In this document: one piece after another, positions 27,908 through 36,926 of the stretch
Layout of the letters: each line of letters begins with the position of its first letter
Numbering within the stretch: the first letter of the stretch is position 1
Assembly (NCBI RefSeq): GCF_004336635.1
Contig: NZ_SJXH01000002.1
Span: 1 to 64,000, forward strand
DNA length: 64,000 bases
DNA from: Acinetobacter sp. ANC 4862
GTDB taxonomy: Bacteria; Pseudomonadota; Gammaproteobacteria; Pseudomonadales; Moraxellaceae
Direction of reading: 5' to 3'
The notes under the pieces: model-generated
What the model saw: only the letters and a program-made list of their open reading frames with translations
Databases searched by the model: none
Told to the model about the DNA's origin: nothing
Program-made: the position numbers and the translations under genes

Positions 27908-29251
27908 TTAAGCATGCGGCTTAACTTCTTCTTCCATCAGGCTATCAATTTCAGCTGGATTTGCTAATGCATAATCAAGCTTGTCTTTGTCTAGTTGACC
28001 AACCCATTTTGCAACCACCAAAGTTGCCAATGAGTTACCCACCAAGTTAGTCAATGCACGCGCTTCTGACATGAAACGGTCAATACCCAGAATCAATGCC
28101 AGACCTGCCACTGGAATATGACCCACTGCTGACAATGTCGCAGCCATGACAATAAAGCCAGAACCCGTTACACCCGCTGCACCTTTAGAAGAAATCAACA
28201 ACACCACAAGTAATGTAATTTGATGTTCAATATCCAACGGTGTATTGGTTGCTTGGGCAATAAAGATTGCTGCCATGGTCAGGTAAATAGACGTACCATC
28301 CAGATTAAATGAATAACCTGTTGGAATGACCAGACCCACCACTGACTTTTCCGCACCCGCAAGTTCAAGTTTTTTCAACATACGTGGCAATACTGATTCT
28401 GAAGATGAAGTACCCAGTACAATCAACAGCTCTTCACGAATCAGGCGAATCATTTTCATGATGCTAAAGCCTGTGATACGTGCAATCGTCCCTAAAACAA
28501 GGAAAATAAACAGCAGACAGGTAAGGTAGAAACAGATGATTAACTGTGCCAACTGCGCCAGTGAACCAATACCGTATTTACCAATGGTAAATGCCATCGC
28601 ACCAAACGCACCGATCGGCGCCAACTTCATAATCATGTTTACGATATTAAAGAATACATGGGCAATTTGGTCGACCAGTTTCAATACTGGTTTACCGGCA
28701 TCACCAAGTTTATGCAGCGCAAAACCGAACAGAATAGCGAAAAGCAGTACTTGTAGAATTTCACCTTCAGCAAATGCACCCACCACCGTATTCGGGATGA
28801 TATTCATCAGGAAATCGACGGTCGATTGCGATTGACCTGATTCTACATATTTAGAAATACCTGAGGTATCTAAAGATGCAGGATCAATGTTCATGCCTAC
28901 ACCTGGTTTTGCAATATTAATTACAAGTAAACCGATCAGTAAGGCAATCGTTGAAACTATTTCAAAGTAAAGTAAAGCAACACCACCAGTTTTACCCACT
29001 GATTTCATGCTTTCCATACCAGCAATACCACTAACGACAGTACAGAAGATTACTGGCGCGATGATCATTTTAATCAAACGAATAAAAGCATCACCTAAAG
29101 GTTTAAGTTGTTCACCTAAGCCTGGAACATGTTGTTCTGCACCATTGATTATTTGCGTTCCACTTGGTGAAAAATGACCAACGAGGATACCCGCAATAAT
29201 GGCAACAATCACTTGAAAATAGAGTGACTTATAAATTGGTTTTTTAGCCAT
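27908..29251 (-). CDS. dctA: C4-dicarboxylate:cation symporter DctA
   Basis: Inner-membrane uptake of succinate, fumarate and malate (DAACS family). It has 447 residues with about eight transmembrane helices and two re-entrant loops. Signature segments are [18 protein letters not shown] (serine-rich hairpin), [16 protein letters not shown] and [16 protein letters not shown] with [16 protein letters not shown], all typical of DctA rather than GltP. A DctBD-type sensor is not in the window. The leader carries only an imperfect sigma-54-like sequence. Confidence 0.93.
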   Translation of the reverse strand: MAKKPIYKSLYFQVIVAIIAGILVGHFSPSGTQIINGAEQHVPGLGEQLKPLGDAFIRLIKMIIAPVIFCTVVSGIAGMESMKSVGKTGGVALLYFEIVSTIALLIGLLVINIAKPGVGMNIDPASLDTSGISKYVESGQSQSTVDFLMNIIPNTVVGAFAEGEILQVLLFAILFGFALHKLGDAGKPVLKLVDQIAHVFFNIVNMIMKLAPIGAFGAMAFTIGKYGIGSLAQLAQLIICFYLTCLLFIFLVLGTIARITGFSIMKMIRLIREELLIVLGTSSSESVLPRMLKKLELAGAEKSVVGLVIPTGYSFNLDGTSIYLTMAAIFIAQATNTPLDIEHQITLLVVLLISSKGAAGVTGSGFIVMAATLSAVGHIPVAGLALILGIDRFMSEARALTNLVGNSLATLVVAKWVGQLDKDKLDYALANPAEIDSLMEEEVKPHA

Positions 29252-29678
29252 GACATTACTTCACGATATATTTATAAATAAGAAATATTCAGTTTTTGTC
29301 TATTTTCAAAAAATAAACAGCCCAAAACCCTTTTGCCAAGCAAAAGAGCGCCAAGGCATTGAATTCCTTCAATACTGAACAATAATACGTATTATGAATG
29401 TGATTAAAAATCACGATATTCTGAACTTTTCCAAATTCAAAATCGTTAGATCAGGAGATTGCAATGCAACGAAAATTTACCATAGATTAAATTTTACCTA
29501 ATTTTTTAGCATTTATTCTCGTTTATTTGTTAATAAGACTAAATAATCGCCTATTTCTTATTAGACATTAGTCTAGATTCGACCCATCAAGTTTTATTGG
29601 AATTAAGCTGAAATATTTCTATCAACTTTATAAAATATCCGCATACTTATTTTACTTGCCCATTAAAAAGTTAGCCTT
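29252..29678. other. Divergent dctA / ybiB intergenic region
   Basis: About 430 bp, AT-rich and without an open frame. It contains two small perfect hairpins near 29331-29346 (TTTTGC/GCAAAA) and 29359-29374 (ATTGAA/TTCAAT) in the dctA leader. Promoters for both genes must lie here, but none is strong enough to name. Confidence 0.4.
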
Positions 29679-30680
29679 ATGCAAACCAAAAGAAACATCT
29701 ACAAAGATTTTGAACATCCTTTTGCACAATATGTCCGTATTGTAGGTAAAGGAAAAAATGGTGCACGTTCGCTCAGTTATGATGAAGCCTATCAAGCCTT
29801 TAGCATGATCTTGAAAGATGAAGTGCTGGATGTTCAGCTGGGTGCTTTCTTAATGCTATTACGTGTTAAAGAAGAATCTGTAGATGAACTGGCCGGTTTT
29901 GTACAAGCCACCCGTGACCAACTCAATTTTAAAACCTTAGATGTCGATTTAGATTGGTCATCGTATGCAGGTAAACGTAAGCATTATCCATGGTTTTTAT
30001 TGGCAGCACTGACTTTGGCACAACAGGGTTATAAAATTGTCATGCATGGCGCATCGGGTCATACCATTAACCGTCTTTATACTGAACAGGTATTAGAATA
30101 CCTAGGTTACGCTATTTGCCAAAATGACACAGATGTGAAACAACAATTACAACAACGCAATTTTGCCTATATTCCTTTAGAAGTGATTTCACCCATCTTA
30201 AGTGACTTGATTGCCTTACGTAACGTGATGGGCTTACGTTCACCGATTCATACCCTAGCCCGTTTAATTAATCCCTTCAATGCCAAAGCAACGGTGCAAG
30301 CGATCTTCCATCCTGCCTATCGAACTTCACACCAGCAAGCGGCTTTTAAATTGGGTTATAAAAACAGTGCTGTGATTAAAGGTGAAGGTGGGGAATTTGA
30401 ACGTAATCCTGATGCTAAAACTTTAATTTGTGGCATTAAAAATGGCGAGCTGTACGAGCACGAATTACCTAAATTGACTGAAAACCGTAGCCCGATTGAG
30501 GAAGAACTGGATTTAGCGGTTTTTAAAGCAGTTTGGGAAGGCAAGCAAAGTCATGAATATGGTGAAATTGCAGTAACTGAAACCATGGGGATTGCTTTAT
30601 ATACCATGGGCGCTTGTGATTCTTATGATGAGACAATGTTAAAGGCCAAAGAGCTTTGGGCAAACCGAAAAGTTATTTAA
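29679..30680 (+). CDS. ybiB: YbiB-type protein (TrpD2 family)
   Basis: Homologue of anthranilate phosphoribosyltransferase that in E. coli YbiB binds nucleic acid instead of acting as an enzyme. It has 333 residues. The N-terminal helical domain is present (RSLSYDEAYQAFSMIL ... LGAFLMLLRVKEES). The glycine-rich PRPP loop is changed to HGASGHTINRLYTEQVLEYL and lacks the GTGGD-type motif of TrpD, supporting a non-catalytic role. The gene appears monocistronic; a complex inverted-repeat element begins 10 bp after its stop. Confidence 0.88.
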   Translation: MQTKRNIYKDFEHPFAQYVRIVGKGKNGARSLSYDEAYQAFSMILKDEVLDVQLGAFLMLLRVKEESVDELAGFVQATRDQLNFKTLDVDLDWSSYAGKRKHYPWFLLAALTLAQQGYKIVMHGASGHTINRLYTEQVLEYLGYAICQNDTDVKQQLQQRNFAYIPLEVISPILSDLIALRNVMGLRSPIHTLARLINPFNAKATVQAIFHPAYRTSHQQAAFKLGYKNSAVIKGEGGEFERNPDAKTLICGIKNGELYEHELPKLTENRSPIEEELDLAVFKAVWEGKQSHEYGEIAVTETMGIALYTMGACDSYDETMLKAKELWANRKVI

Positions 30681-30689
30681 TAGATTAAA

Positions 30690-30900
30690 GGGTCAGGCTC
30701 TGCGGAGTCTTAACGCTCATAATCGAATATTGGGAGCTCGTTGTGTTACTTTTTAAAAATGAGTAACACTGTTACGCAAGAAAACTTTTACCATTCGCAA
30801 AACTCGGCAAATACCACCGAGTATCATGTCTCTCGCAAAAACAGGACTATATTAATATAGTCCTGCCTCGAACAGTTGCGAATGGCTTTTCCGTGTAGCC
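30690..30900. other. Dense inverted-repeat element, possible structured RNA or repeat family
   Basis: Four perfect stems fill about 150 bp. Stem A is GTGTTACT (30743-30750) with AGTAACAC (30762-30769). Outer stem B is CCATTCGCAA (30791-30800) with TTGCGAATGG (30876-30885). Inside B lie stem C, ACTCGG (30802-30807) with CCGAGT (30817-30822), and stem D, a 24-bp perfect palindrome at 30842-30865 (half-site CAGGACTATATT). TCGCAAAA is also repeated directly at 30795 and 30833. B, C and D together predict a three-way junction. No open frame is present. It may be an RNA gene, a mobile palindromic repeat or a 3' structure of ybiB mRNA. Confidence 0.6.
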
Positions 30901-30946
30901 ATAATCAACTTTTATTTAAAGTTTAACTACTCAAAACAACCCATCA

Positions 30947-31222
30947 TTAGACGAAACGAATTGGCTTAAACTCTTCGTCTTGCTGCGGGTCATGTGAATC
31001 GCAGTGTTCATCTTCTTCTTTGGTTCCGCGGTCAATATAGCCACTACGTTCAGTTTCAGGCAAATTTTTCATTTCCCAAGCATAAACTGCCTGCATACAG
31101 GTTTGACGCTGCTCTTTGCTGAGCGCTACGCCATTTGGCCATTTACCAATTTCCACTGCTGTCTTTAAACGCGAAACAATTTCAGGATCGAGTACGGCCA
31201 GCATTTGTTCAATATTCATCAT
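30947..31222 (-). CDS. DUF1315 family protein (YeaC-like)
   Basis: 91 residues. The N-terminal half (MNIEQMLAVLDPEIVSRLKT, then EIGKWPNGVALSKEQRQTC) closely follows E. coli YeaC, the DUF1315 prototype of unknown function. The C-terminal part is acidic and His/Asp-rich (KEEDEHCDSHDPQQDEE) and less conserved. It begins directly at the end of nadK, so the two are translationally linked. Its role is unknown. Confidence 0.85.
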   Translation of the reverse strand: MMNIEQMLAVLDPEIVSRLKTAVEIGKWPNGVALSKEQRQTCMQAVYAWEMKNLPETERSGYIDRGTKEEDEHCDSHDPQQDEEFKPIRFV

Positions 31223-32137
31223 TTAATCCTGCTGTTGTAAAGAGTCAAAATCTTGATTCCAACCAAGTTTGGTACGGCATGCCATATAGAAGTCATACCC
31301 TGGCGGATGAAGTAAATTCAATTTAAATGGATGTTTACGGATATGTAAACTATCCCCAACATTGAGTGAAACGCTATGTTGACCATCAGCACTGACCATG
31401 GGTAACACGCGATTTTCACGAATCATAATCTTAATTTCACTTTGCCCACCGACCACAATAGGACGTGAAGACAAGGTATGTGGATGCATCGGTACCAAAG
31501 AAATGGCATCCATACTTGGATGGACAATCGGTCCACCACCCGACAAAGCATATGCTGTAGAACCAGTCGGTGTAGAGACAATCAGACCATCACTATGCTG
31601 ACGATAGACATATTGACCATCAATATTCAGTTCGAAGTCAATCATATGAACCGACCTGCCAGAATGTAAAACCACATCATTCAGCGCAATGGCATCATAA
31701 ATACTTTCACCTTTGGAACGAATTTCCATTTCCAGCAAGAAACGGCGATCCAACTGAAACTGACCTTTGAGCACTTGGTCAAGCTTGAATATAACTTCGG
31801 TCGGCTTAATATCGGTTAAAAAGCCCAAACGACCACGGTTCACACCAATCACAGGCGTATTGTGTTTTACCAGTGCGCGTGCAGCATGCAATAAAGAGCC
31901 ATCGCCACCGACCACAATCACCAAATCAACCACTTCACCCAGTAAAGCACGACTGACGGTTTGCGTATTGGGATAAGGAACTAGTTCTGCTGTTTGAGAA
32001 TCAAAAACAGGATGAAGCCCTAAACTTAAAAGATGATCATGAATGAGACTTAAAGTTTCAACAACGGAGGATTTATCTGGACGTCCTATTAATCCGATGT
32101 TTCGAAAAGTCTTGTGTGAAATTTGCACCTGAGTCAT
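31223..32137 (-). CDS. nadK: NAD kinase
   Basis: Phosphorylates NAD to NADP; cytosolic. It has 304 residues from the ATG at 32135-32137 (MTQVQISHKTFRNIGLIGRP); in-frame starts further upstream add a non-conserved extension. Motifs are GGDGSLLHAAR (the GGDG nucleotide-binding signature), NRGRLGFLTDI and TPTGSTAYALSGGGPIVHP, all intact. It is followed without a gap by the DUF1315 gene. Confidence 0.96.
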   Translation of the reverse strand: MTQVQISHKTFRNIGLIGRPDKSSVVETLSLIHDHLLSLGLHPVFDSQTAELVPYPNTQTVSRALLGEVVDLVIVVGGDGSLLHAARALVKHNTPVIGVNRGRLGFLTDIKPTEVIFKLDQVLKGQFQLDRRFLLEMEIRSKGESIYDAIALNDVVLHSGRSVHMIDFELNIDGQYVYRQHSDGLIVSTPTGSTAYALSGGGPIVHPSMDAISLVPMHPHTLSSRPIVVGGQSEIKIMIRENRVLPMVSADGQHSVSLNVGDSLHIRKHPFKLNLLHPPGYDFYMACRTKLGWNQDFDSLQQQD

Positions 32138-32579
32138 CGCTCCGCTACGATTCCTGCCTATCATAGCATTAACCCTATTCATTTTAAAAAACTTTAAAGT
32201 TTCATGTAGCACTCTCTATAGATGAATGATTTACTAAACAACGATTTGCATCCCATCCATATACCCACTACAACAAACATTTGTACAAATTTAAATAATA
32301 TTGATTTTTTATGATAAAGATCACATTTTATAAGTAGTATCTTGAGATCTATAATGCAGCTCAATACCTCATGTCTATAAATGTGCTCTAAAATCAACCC
32401 AACATCTCCAAAAAAAAGACTAAGCTGTAAAAACAACATCTTTTATAAAATCAATAACTAATTACAAATATTCTGTGCTTTTTATCGCAATATTTTATCT
32501 TCATTCACAGATTAATTATTGCAAATAAGTGAAAAGCTTCGCATGATTAGCACAATTAATCAGGATCTTATAATAGTTG
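32138..32579. other. Divergent nadK / mrcB intergenic region
   Basis: About 440 bp of AT-rich DNA. An open frame on the minus strand (32194-32439) was judged spurious. A TATAAT (32569-32574) lies only 5 bp before the mrcB start codon, too close to serve as the -10 of a normal leader, so no promoter is assigned. Confidence 0.4.
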
Positions 32580-34976
32580 ATGAAGTCTGAACGTGGTATC
32601 GGTTTACTAGCGCTTATTTTTTCAATATTAGTCATTGGTGCTTTCTTGACTTTTAGCATCTATTTAATCCGAATGGACAATATTGTGCGGAATAAATTTG
32701 AAGGACAACGTTGGGATATTCCGGCGAAAGTATTTGCTCGTCCTTTGGAAATCTATACCAATGCCCCGGTTAATCAAACAGACTTTACTCAAGAGCTGAA
32801 ATTACTCGGCTATAAAAATTCTGATAGCTATACCAAATCGGGAAGTTACGTTACCTCAGGTGATGCACTGTATGTGCATACACGTGGTTTCGACTTTGGC
32901 GATAGCGCAGAACCTGAACAGGTGTTAAAAGTCACCTTTAACAATGATCAAGTGGGTGAAGTCAGTGCGACCAAACCTTCATCTACCGGTATTGCTCGTT
33001 TAGAACCTTTGTTGATTGGCGGCATTTACCCGCAACACAATGAAGACCGTGTGCTGATTAAACTCGACAAAGTCCCTAAACCTTTAATTGAAGCACTCAT
33101 TGCGACAGAAGACCGTAACTTCTATCATCATCATGGGGTTTCAGTCCGCGGTACAGCACGTGCTTTAGTCAGTAATGTCACCGGTGGCAAACGTCAAGGT
33201 GGTTCAACTCTAACCCAGCAATTGGTTAAAAACTTTTATTTAAGCCCAGAAAAAACCTTAAAACGCAAAGTAAATGAAGCCTTGATGGCACTGTTAATTG
33301 AGCTTCATTATGATAAAGATGAAATTCTAGAAGCTTATTTAAATGAAGTGAACTTGGGTCAAAATGGTAACTATTCTATTAATGGTTATGGTCTGGCTTC
33401 ACAGTTTTACTTCGGCTTACCGCTGAGTGAATTGAATATCGCTCAACAAGCCTATTTGGTCGGTTTGGTTCAAGGACCAACACTTTTCAATCCGTGGAGA
33501 AATCCAGAAGGTGCAAAAAGACGTCGTGATATTGTGCTAAACAATATGCTCGTGATGGGCTATCTGACTCAGGAACAGTTTGAGCAGGAAGTAGCACGAC
33601 CACTCAATGTGATTGCGAAACCGACTTTAGGCCCTGCCCGCTTCCCGGATTTTCTGGATATTGTGCGTCGACAACTACGTACTGAATATCAAGAAGGTGA
33701 TTTAACCAATCAAGGTTTAAGAATTTTCACCACACTTGATCCGATTGCACAAACCAAAGTCCAAGAGGCTTTTAAAGCTTCAGTTTCCGGTTTAGCCAAT
33801 GCCAATCCTAAACGTTTAAAAGATTTGCAAGGTGCGGTTTTAATTTCACATCCTGAAAATGGTGAACTGGTTGCAGCAGTGGGTTCTACACAAGACTTTA
33901 CCGGTTTTAACCGTGCTTTAGATGCAAAACGTCAAGTGGGTTCTTTACTTAAACCGGTGATTTATTTAAGTGCCATTGAATCGGGACGTTACAACTGGGC
34001 AAGCCCAATTGAAGATAGCGCGATGAATATTGTCAGTGAAGGAAAAACCTGGACGCCTAAAAACTATAGCGGTGGTGATCATGGGGTTGTGCCAATGGCA
34101 GAAGCATTGGCGAATTCCTATAACCTTGCAGCAGTGCGTTTAGGTCAAGAATTTGGGCTTTCCACCTTCAGTAATCATCTGAAAAAATTTGGTGTGACTT
34201 CAGATATTCCAACTTATCCTTCTATCTTCCTCGGTGCAGTTGATATGTCACCGATGGAAGTGATGAGCATTTATAGCAACTTTGCTACGGGCGGATTTAA
34301 ATACCCAATCAAATCAATTCGTTCTGTTGTAGATGCAAACGGACGTTTACTGGATCGTTATGGTCTGACCGTTCAAAAAACCATTGACCCTTCTGCCGCA
34401 TATATTTTGAATTATGGCTTACAACAAGTGATGAGTTCAGGTACAGGTCGTTCGGCTTATAGCGCGTTACCAACCAGTTTAAAACTGGCAGGGAAATCGG
34501 GAACCACCAATGATACGCGTGACTCATGGTTTGCAGGTTATTCGGGTAATTATTTAAGTGTGGTTTGGTTAGGTCTGGATGACAATAAAGTTACCGGTTT
34601 AACCGGTTCGTCAGGTGCCCTGCCTGTTTGGACCAATGTCATGAAGCAACTGCGCCAAAAACCGGTGAACTTACGCCAAACTGAAAATGTACAATGGCAA
34701 TGGATTGACCGCACGACTGGCTATTTATCTGCCCAAGGGTGTGAAGGTGCAATGTATATTCCATTACTACGCAATAATGTGCCACGCCAAGCTACAGCAT
34801 GTGGTTTACCGCATTATCAAGTCGAGCCGGGTTACAATTCTGACACCGAAAGCAATCAGGCTGCACCTGCAGAAAACGATAGTATCGAAAACTATATTCG
34901 TGAAAGTGAAACTGAAATGCCGCGTGACTCTTCCAATGATAGTCAGGTCATTTCAAGCGGTAGCTATGATAATTAG
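32580..34976 (+). CDS. mrcB: Penicillin-binding protein 1B
   Basis: Bifunctional peptidoglycan synthase in the inner membrane. It has 798 residues from the ATG at 32580; a TTG directly before it is also possible. A single transmembrane anchor lies at about residues 7-30. The UB2H-like region is followed by a GT51 transglycosylase with ATEDRNFYHHHGV (catalytic Glu), RQGGSTLTQQLVKN and EAYLNEVNLG. The transpeptidase motifs are SLLKP (SxxK), SYN (SxN) and KSGT. The tail is acidic and Ser/Asn-rich. An LpoP-like lipoprotein gene follows after 15 bp. Confidence 0.96.
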   Translation: MKSERGIGLLALIFSILVIGAFLTFSIYLIRMDNIVRNKFEGQRWDIPAKVFARPLEIYTNAPVNQTDFTQELKLLGYKNSDSYTKSGSYVTSGDALYVHTRGFDFGDSAEPEQVLKVTFNNDQVGEVSATKPSSTGIARLEPLLIGGIYPQHNEDRVLIKLDKVPKPLIEALIATEDRNFYHHHGVSVRGTARALVSNVTGGKRQGGSTLTQQLVKNFYLSPEKTLKRKVNEALMALLIELHYDKDEILEAYLNEVNLGQNGNYSINGYGLASQFYFGLPLSELNIAQQAYLVGLVQGPTLFNPWRNPEGAKRRRDIVLNNMLVMGYLTQEQFEQEVARPLNVIAKPTLGPARFPDFLDIVRRQLRTEYQEGDLTNQGLRIFTTLDPIAQTKVQEAFKASVSGLANANPKRLKDLQGAVLISHPENGELVAAVGSTQDFTGFNRALDAKRQVGSLLKPVIYLSAIESGRYNWASPIEDSAMNIVSEGKTWTPKNYSGGDHGVVPMAEALANSYNLAAVRLGQEFGLSTFSNHLKKFGVTSDIPTYPSIFLGAVDMSPMEVMSIYSNFATGGFKYPIKSIRSVVDANGRLLDRYGLTVQKTIDPSAAYILNYGLQQVMSSGTGRSAYSALPTSLKLAGKSGTTNDTRDSWFAGYSGNYLSVVWLGLDDNKVTGLTGSSGALPVWTNVMKQLRQKPVNLRQTENVQWQWIDRTTGYLSAQGCEGAMYIPLLRNNVPRQATACGLPHYQVEPGYNSDTESNQAAPAENDSIENYIRESETEMPRDSSNDSQVISSGSYDN

Positions 34977-34991
34977 TGGTGACAATTCATA

Positions 34992-35558
34992 ATGAATGTT
35001 CGATTCAACATGTATAAGCAAGTGCTGATCGGTTTAGGCTTAATAGCTTTGGTGGGCTGTCAAAGCCTGCCAGCCCCTGAGACCAAGGAACCGGCGAAAG
35101 CTGCACCTTCTGAAAAGAAGGAAATTAAAACCCCTTCTGGTGTGGTCATTAGCCCTTATGAGCGCGAAGAAATTCAACGTAAAAAAATGCAGGTAGTCGT
35201 TCCTGAGCAAAGAAGCACGCAGCAATTTGATGATGGTCGTGAACTTCCTGCATTTAAAAAACTCATGCAAAAAACCCAGCTTGCATATAAACAAGGGCAA
35301 TGGAATCAGGCGGAGGCTGCTGCGCTTCAGGCACAGCGCTTGGCACCACAATCTGCCGAGACTTTTTTGTATTTAGCTTTGGTGGCCAATAAGAAAAATA
35401 AACCTGCAAATGCGGAAGCTTTAGCACAACGTGGACTGAGTTATGCACAAAGCAATGCTATGAAAAAGCAACTGTGGTTGGTCATTTTAAAAGCTGCACA
35501 ACAGCAAAAAGATCAAAAAACCATTCAACAAGCGCAAAAAGCACTGAAAGCCTTATAA
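34992..35558 (+). CDS. lpoP: LpoP-like outer-membrane lipoprotein, predicted PBP1B activator
   Basis: 188 residues. A lipoprotein signal with LIALVGCQSLP places Cys near residue 23. It is followed by a Pro/Lys/Glu-rich linker (about 25-85), suited to cross the periplasm. A TPR-like helical domain follows from about residue 90 (QTQLAYKQGQWNQAEAAALQ-type and ETFLYLALVANKKN repeats). This architecture and the position right behind mrcB match LpoP, which activates PBP1b in Pseudomonas aeruginosa and is reported in Acinetobacter. The functional call rests on context plus domain layout. Confidence 0.78.
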   Translation: MNVRFNMYKQVLIGLGLIALVGCQSLPAPETKEPAKAAPSEKKEIKTPSGVVISPYEREEIQRKKMQVVVPEQRSTQQFDDGRELPAFKKLMQKTQLAYKQGQWNQAEAAALQAQRLAPQSAETFLYLALVANKKNKPANAEALAQRGLSYAQSNAMKKQLWLVILKAAQQQKDQKTIQQAQKALKAL

Positions 35559-35632
35559 AATTCTGGATGTATCGAGATGAATAATTCAGAGCTTAATACA
35601 TCCTGTTATTCGATTTTTATAAACTCTATGTT

Positions 35633-36532
35633 TTATAAAAATCGAATCCCTGCAATTCCATAAGCCCCCTGCTGCTGAGCCGTCATCAAATCACCGGCTT
35701 GCATTCCCCCTAAAGCAAAAACAGGAATTTCGACTTGAGCAGCCAAGTTCTTAAACTGTTCCCATCCCAGTGCCCGAGCCTCTGGATGCGTTTCTGTAGC
35801 CAACACTGGACTCAATAAAATGGCATCACAACCAATTTTCTGTGCCTGTTTCATCGAGACTAAATCATGACAAGCCGCAATATAGCGTTTGCCCATGATT
35901 AAATCGCCCTGCATTAAAGACATGACTTGCGACTGCTTTAAATGGATGGCTGAAATGGCCTGTTGTTGAATTGAATTGAGCTGTTGGTAAAGATCAATAT
36001 TCACAATCAGCTTGGACAATTGCTCAACACTTAAGCTGGAAATTTCAATGATCTGGACTTGAGTCCCCTCAACACGCCAATACATCAGCTGATCCAGTTT
36101 TAATTGGTTTAACGTATCTAACCGATCTGAAATTTTAATCTGATGTGCCCAATGCAAGCGCTTAATCATGGCTTGATTGGCTTTGGGAAAATTTAAACTG
36201 AGCAATTCATCACGGCTATACCATGTCCAAGGCTGTTGAATTTCATTCAATAAAGCGCTCGGTACGATGGCATGAAATAAATGCAAATTCACAATCACAT
36301 CGTCATATTCATGCCGAATTACATCAAAAGCATGCCAGTCCTGTAAACCTATTCCAACTTCTTCATAAATTTCACGGCGACAGGCTGCTAAAGGACTTTC
36401 ACCTTGTTCAACTTTGCCGCCTGGAAATTCATGTTTATTTCCCTGATGCTGTTTTGCTTCACGCCATCCTACAAGTACCTTGTCCTGATGCAATAATATT
36501 GCAATTGCAACGTGAATCGTGGGTTTCGACAT
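35633..36532 (-). CDS. Nudix hydrolase fused to a thiamine-phosphate-synthase-like domain
   Basis: 299 residues. The N-terminal Nudix domain (MutT type, about 1-130) carries the full Nudix box GGKVEQGESPLAACRREIYE followed by EVGI, suggesting hydrolysis of oxidised nucleotides such as 8-oxo-dGTP. The C-terminal half (from about 165) has TIM-barrel ThiE features (KRYIAACHDLVSMKQAQKIG, DAILLSPVLATETHP, FALGGMQAGDLMTAQQQGAY). The same fusion occurs in other gammaproteobacteria annotated as MutT. Whether the ThiE-like part is catalytic is unclear. Confidence 0.87.
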   Translation of the reverse strand: MSKPTIHVAIAILLHQDKVLVGWREAKQHQGNKHEFPGGKVEQGESPLAACRREIYEEVGIGLQDWHAFDVIRHEYDDVIVNLHLFHAIVPSALLNEIQQPWTWYSRDELLSLNFPKANQAMIKRLHWAHQIKISDRLDTLNQLKLDQLMYWRVEGTQVQIIEISSLSVEQLSKLIVNIDLYQQLNSIQQQAISAIHLKQSQVMSLMQGDLIMGKRYIAACHDLVSMKQAQKIGCDAILLSPVLATETHPEARALGWEQFKNLAAQVEIPVFALGGMQAGDLMTAQQQGAYGIAGIRFL

Positions 36533-36606
36533 GCCATACTCCTTTGCGTGAAAATATTACAGAGTGTAAGCAAATTTAAGTTTTTTATAAAATCTTAAAT
36601 AATGCA

Positions 36607-36638
36607 TTGACAGGCCTATTCGATAATGATTATCATTT
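36607..36638 (+). promoter_or_regulatory. hemP promoter with overlapping Fur box
   Basis: A -35 TTGACA (36607-36612) and a -10 TATCAT (36631-36636) are separated by 18 bp. The stretch GATAATGATTATCATTT at 36622-36638 covers the -10 and closely matches the Fur consensus GATAATGATAATCATTATC. This indicates iron-repressed transcription of the small gene downstream. Confidence 0.85.
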
Positions 36639-36671
36639 AAAACATTCACTATATACCACGGAGTCGAAGGA

Positions 36672-36842
36672 ATGAACGCACCATTTAGCCTGTTTACACC
36701 TAATAATGATCTAGCCCACTCACTACCGATGTTGCACTCGAACAACCTGTTTTCTTTAGGCCGAGAAATTCGAATCATGCATGCCGGAGAAGAATATCGT
36801 TTACGTTTAACCCGTAACAATCGACTCATTCTGACCAAATAA
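36672..36842 (+). CDS. hemP: HemP-family hemin uptake protein
   Basis: A 56-residue gene starting at the ATG at 36672 with CGGAG about 9 nt upstream. The C-terminal half, LGREIRIMHAGEEYRLRLTR followed by NNRLILTK, matches the HemP/HmuP family (consensus G-x-E-I-x-I-x-H-G-x-x-Y-x-L-R-x-T-x-x-x-K-L-I-L-T-K). HemP proteins are small regulators or accessories of heme uptake. A Fur box overlaps its promoter. It stands alone: the next gene is convergent (qseC-like), and no heme receptor is adjacent. Confidence 0.9.
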   Translation: MNAPFSLFTPNNDLAHSLPMLHSNNLFSLGREIRIMHAGEEYRLRLTRNNRLILTK

Positions 36843-36926
36843 AACTGATTCTAACCAAATAAAATAGTAACAAGCCAATAATAATATTCGTGGAAACCAG
36901 CAGTATGTTTGTGTACATACTGCTTT

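Noticed and set aside
29340-29354. Sigma-54-like -24/-12 sequence ahead of dctA (TTGGCGCTCTTTTGC on the minus strand)
   Set aside because: The distance between the GG and GC elements is one base shorter than the strict sigma-54 spacing, so I do not call it a promoter.
30842-30865. 24-bp palindrome considered as a dif/Xer recombination site
   Set aside because: It lacks the two dissimilar 11-bp arms with a 6-bp centre expected for dif, and is perfectly symmetric.
32194-32439. 81-codon open frame on the minus strand between nadK and mrcB
   Set aside because: No ribosome site, composition unlike neighbours, and it overlaps the upstream leader of nadK; it reads as a chance frame.
36557-36838. 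93-codon minus-strand frame opposite hemP
   Set aside because: It is antisense to the clear HemP gene and its Fur-controlled promoter, and has no family likeness.
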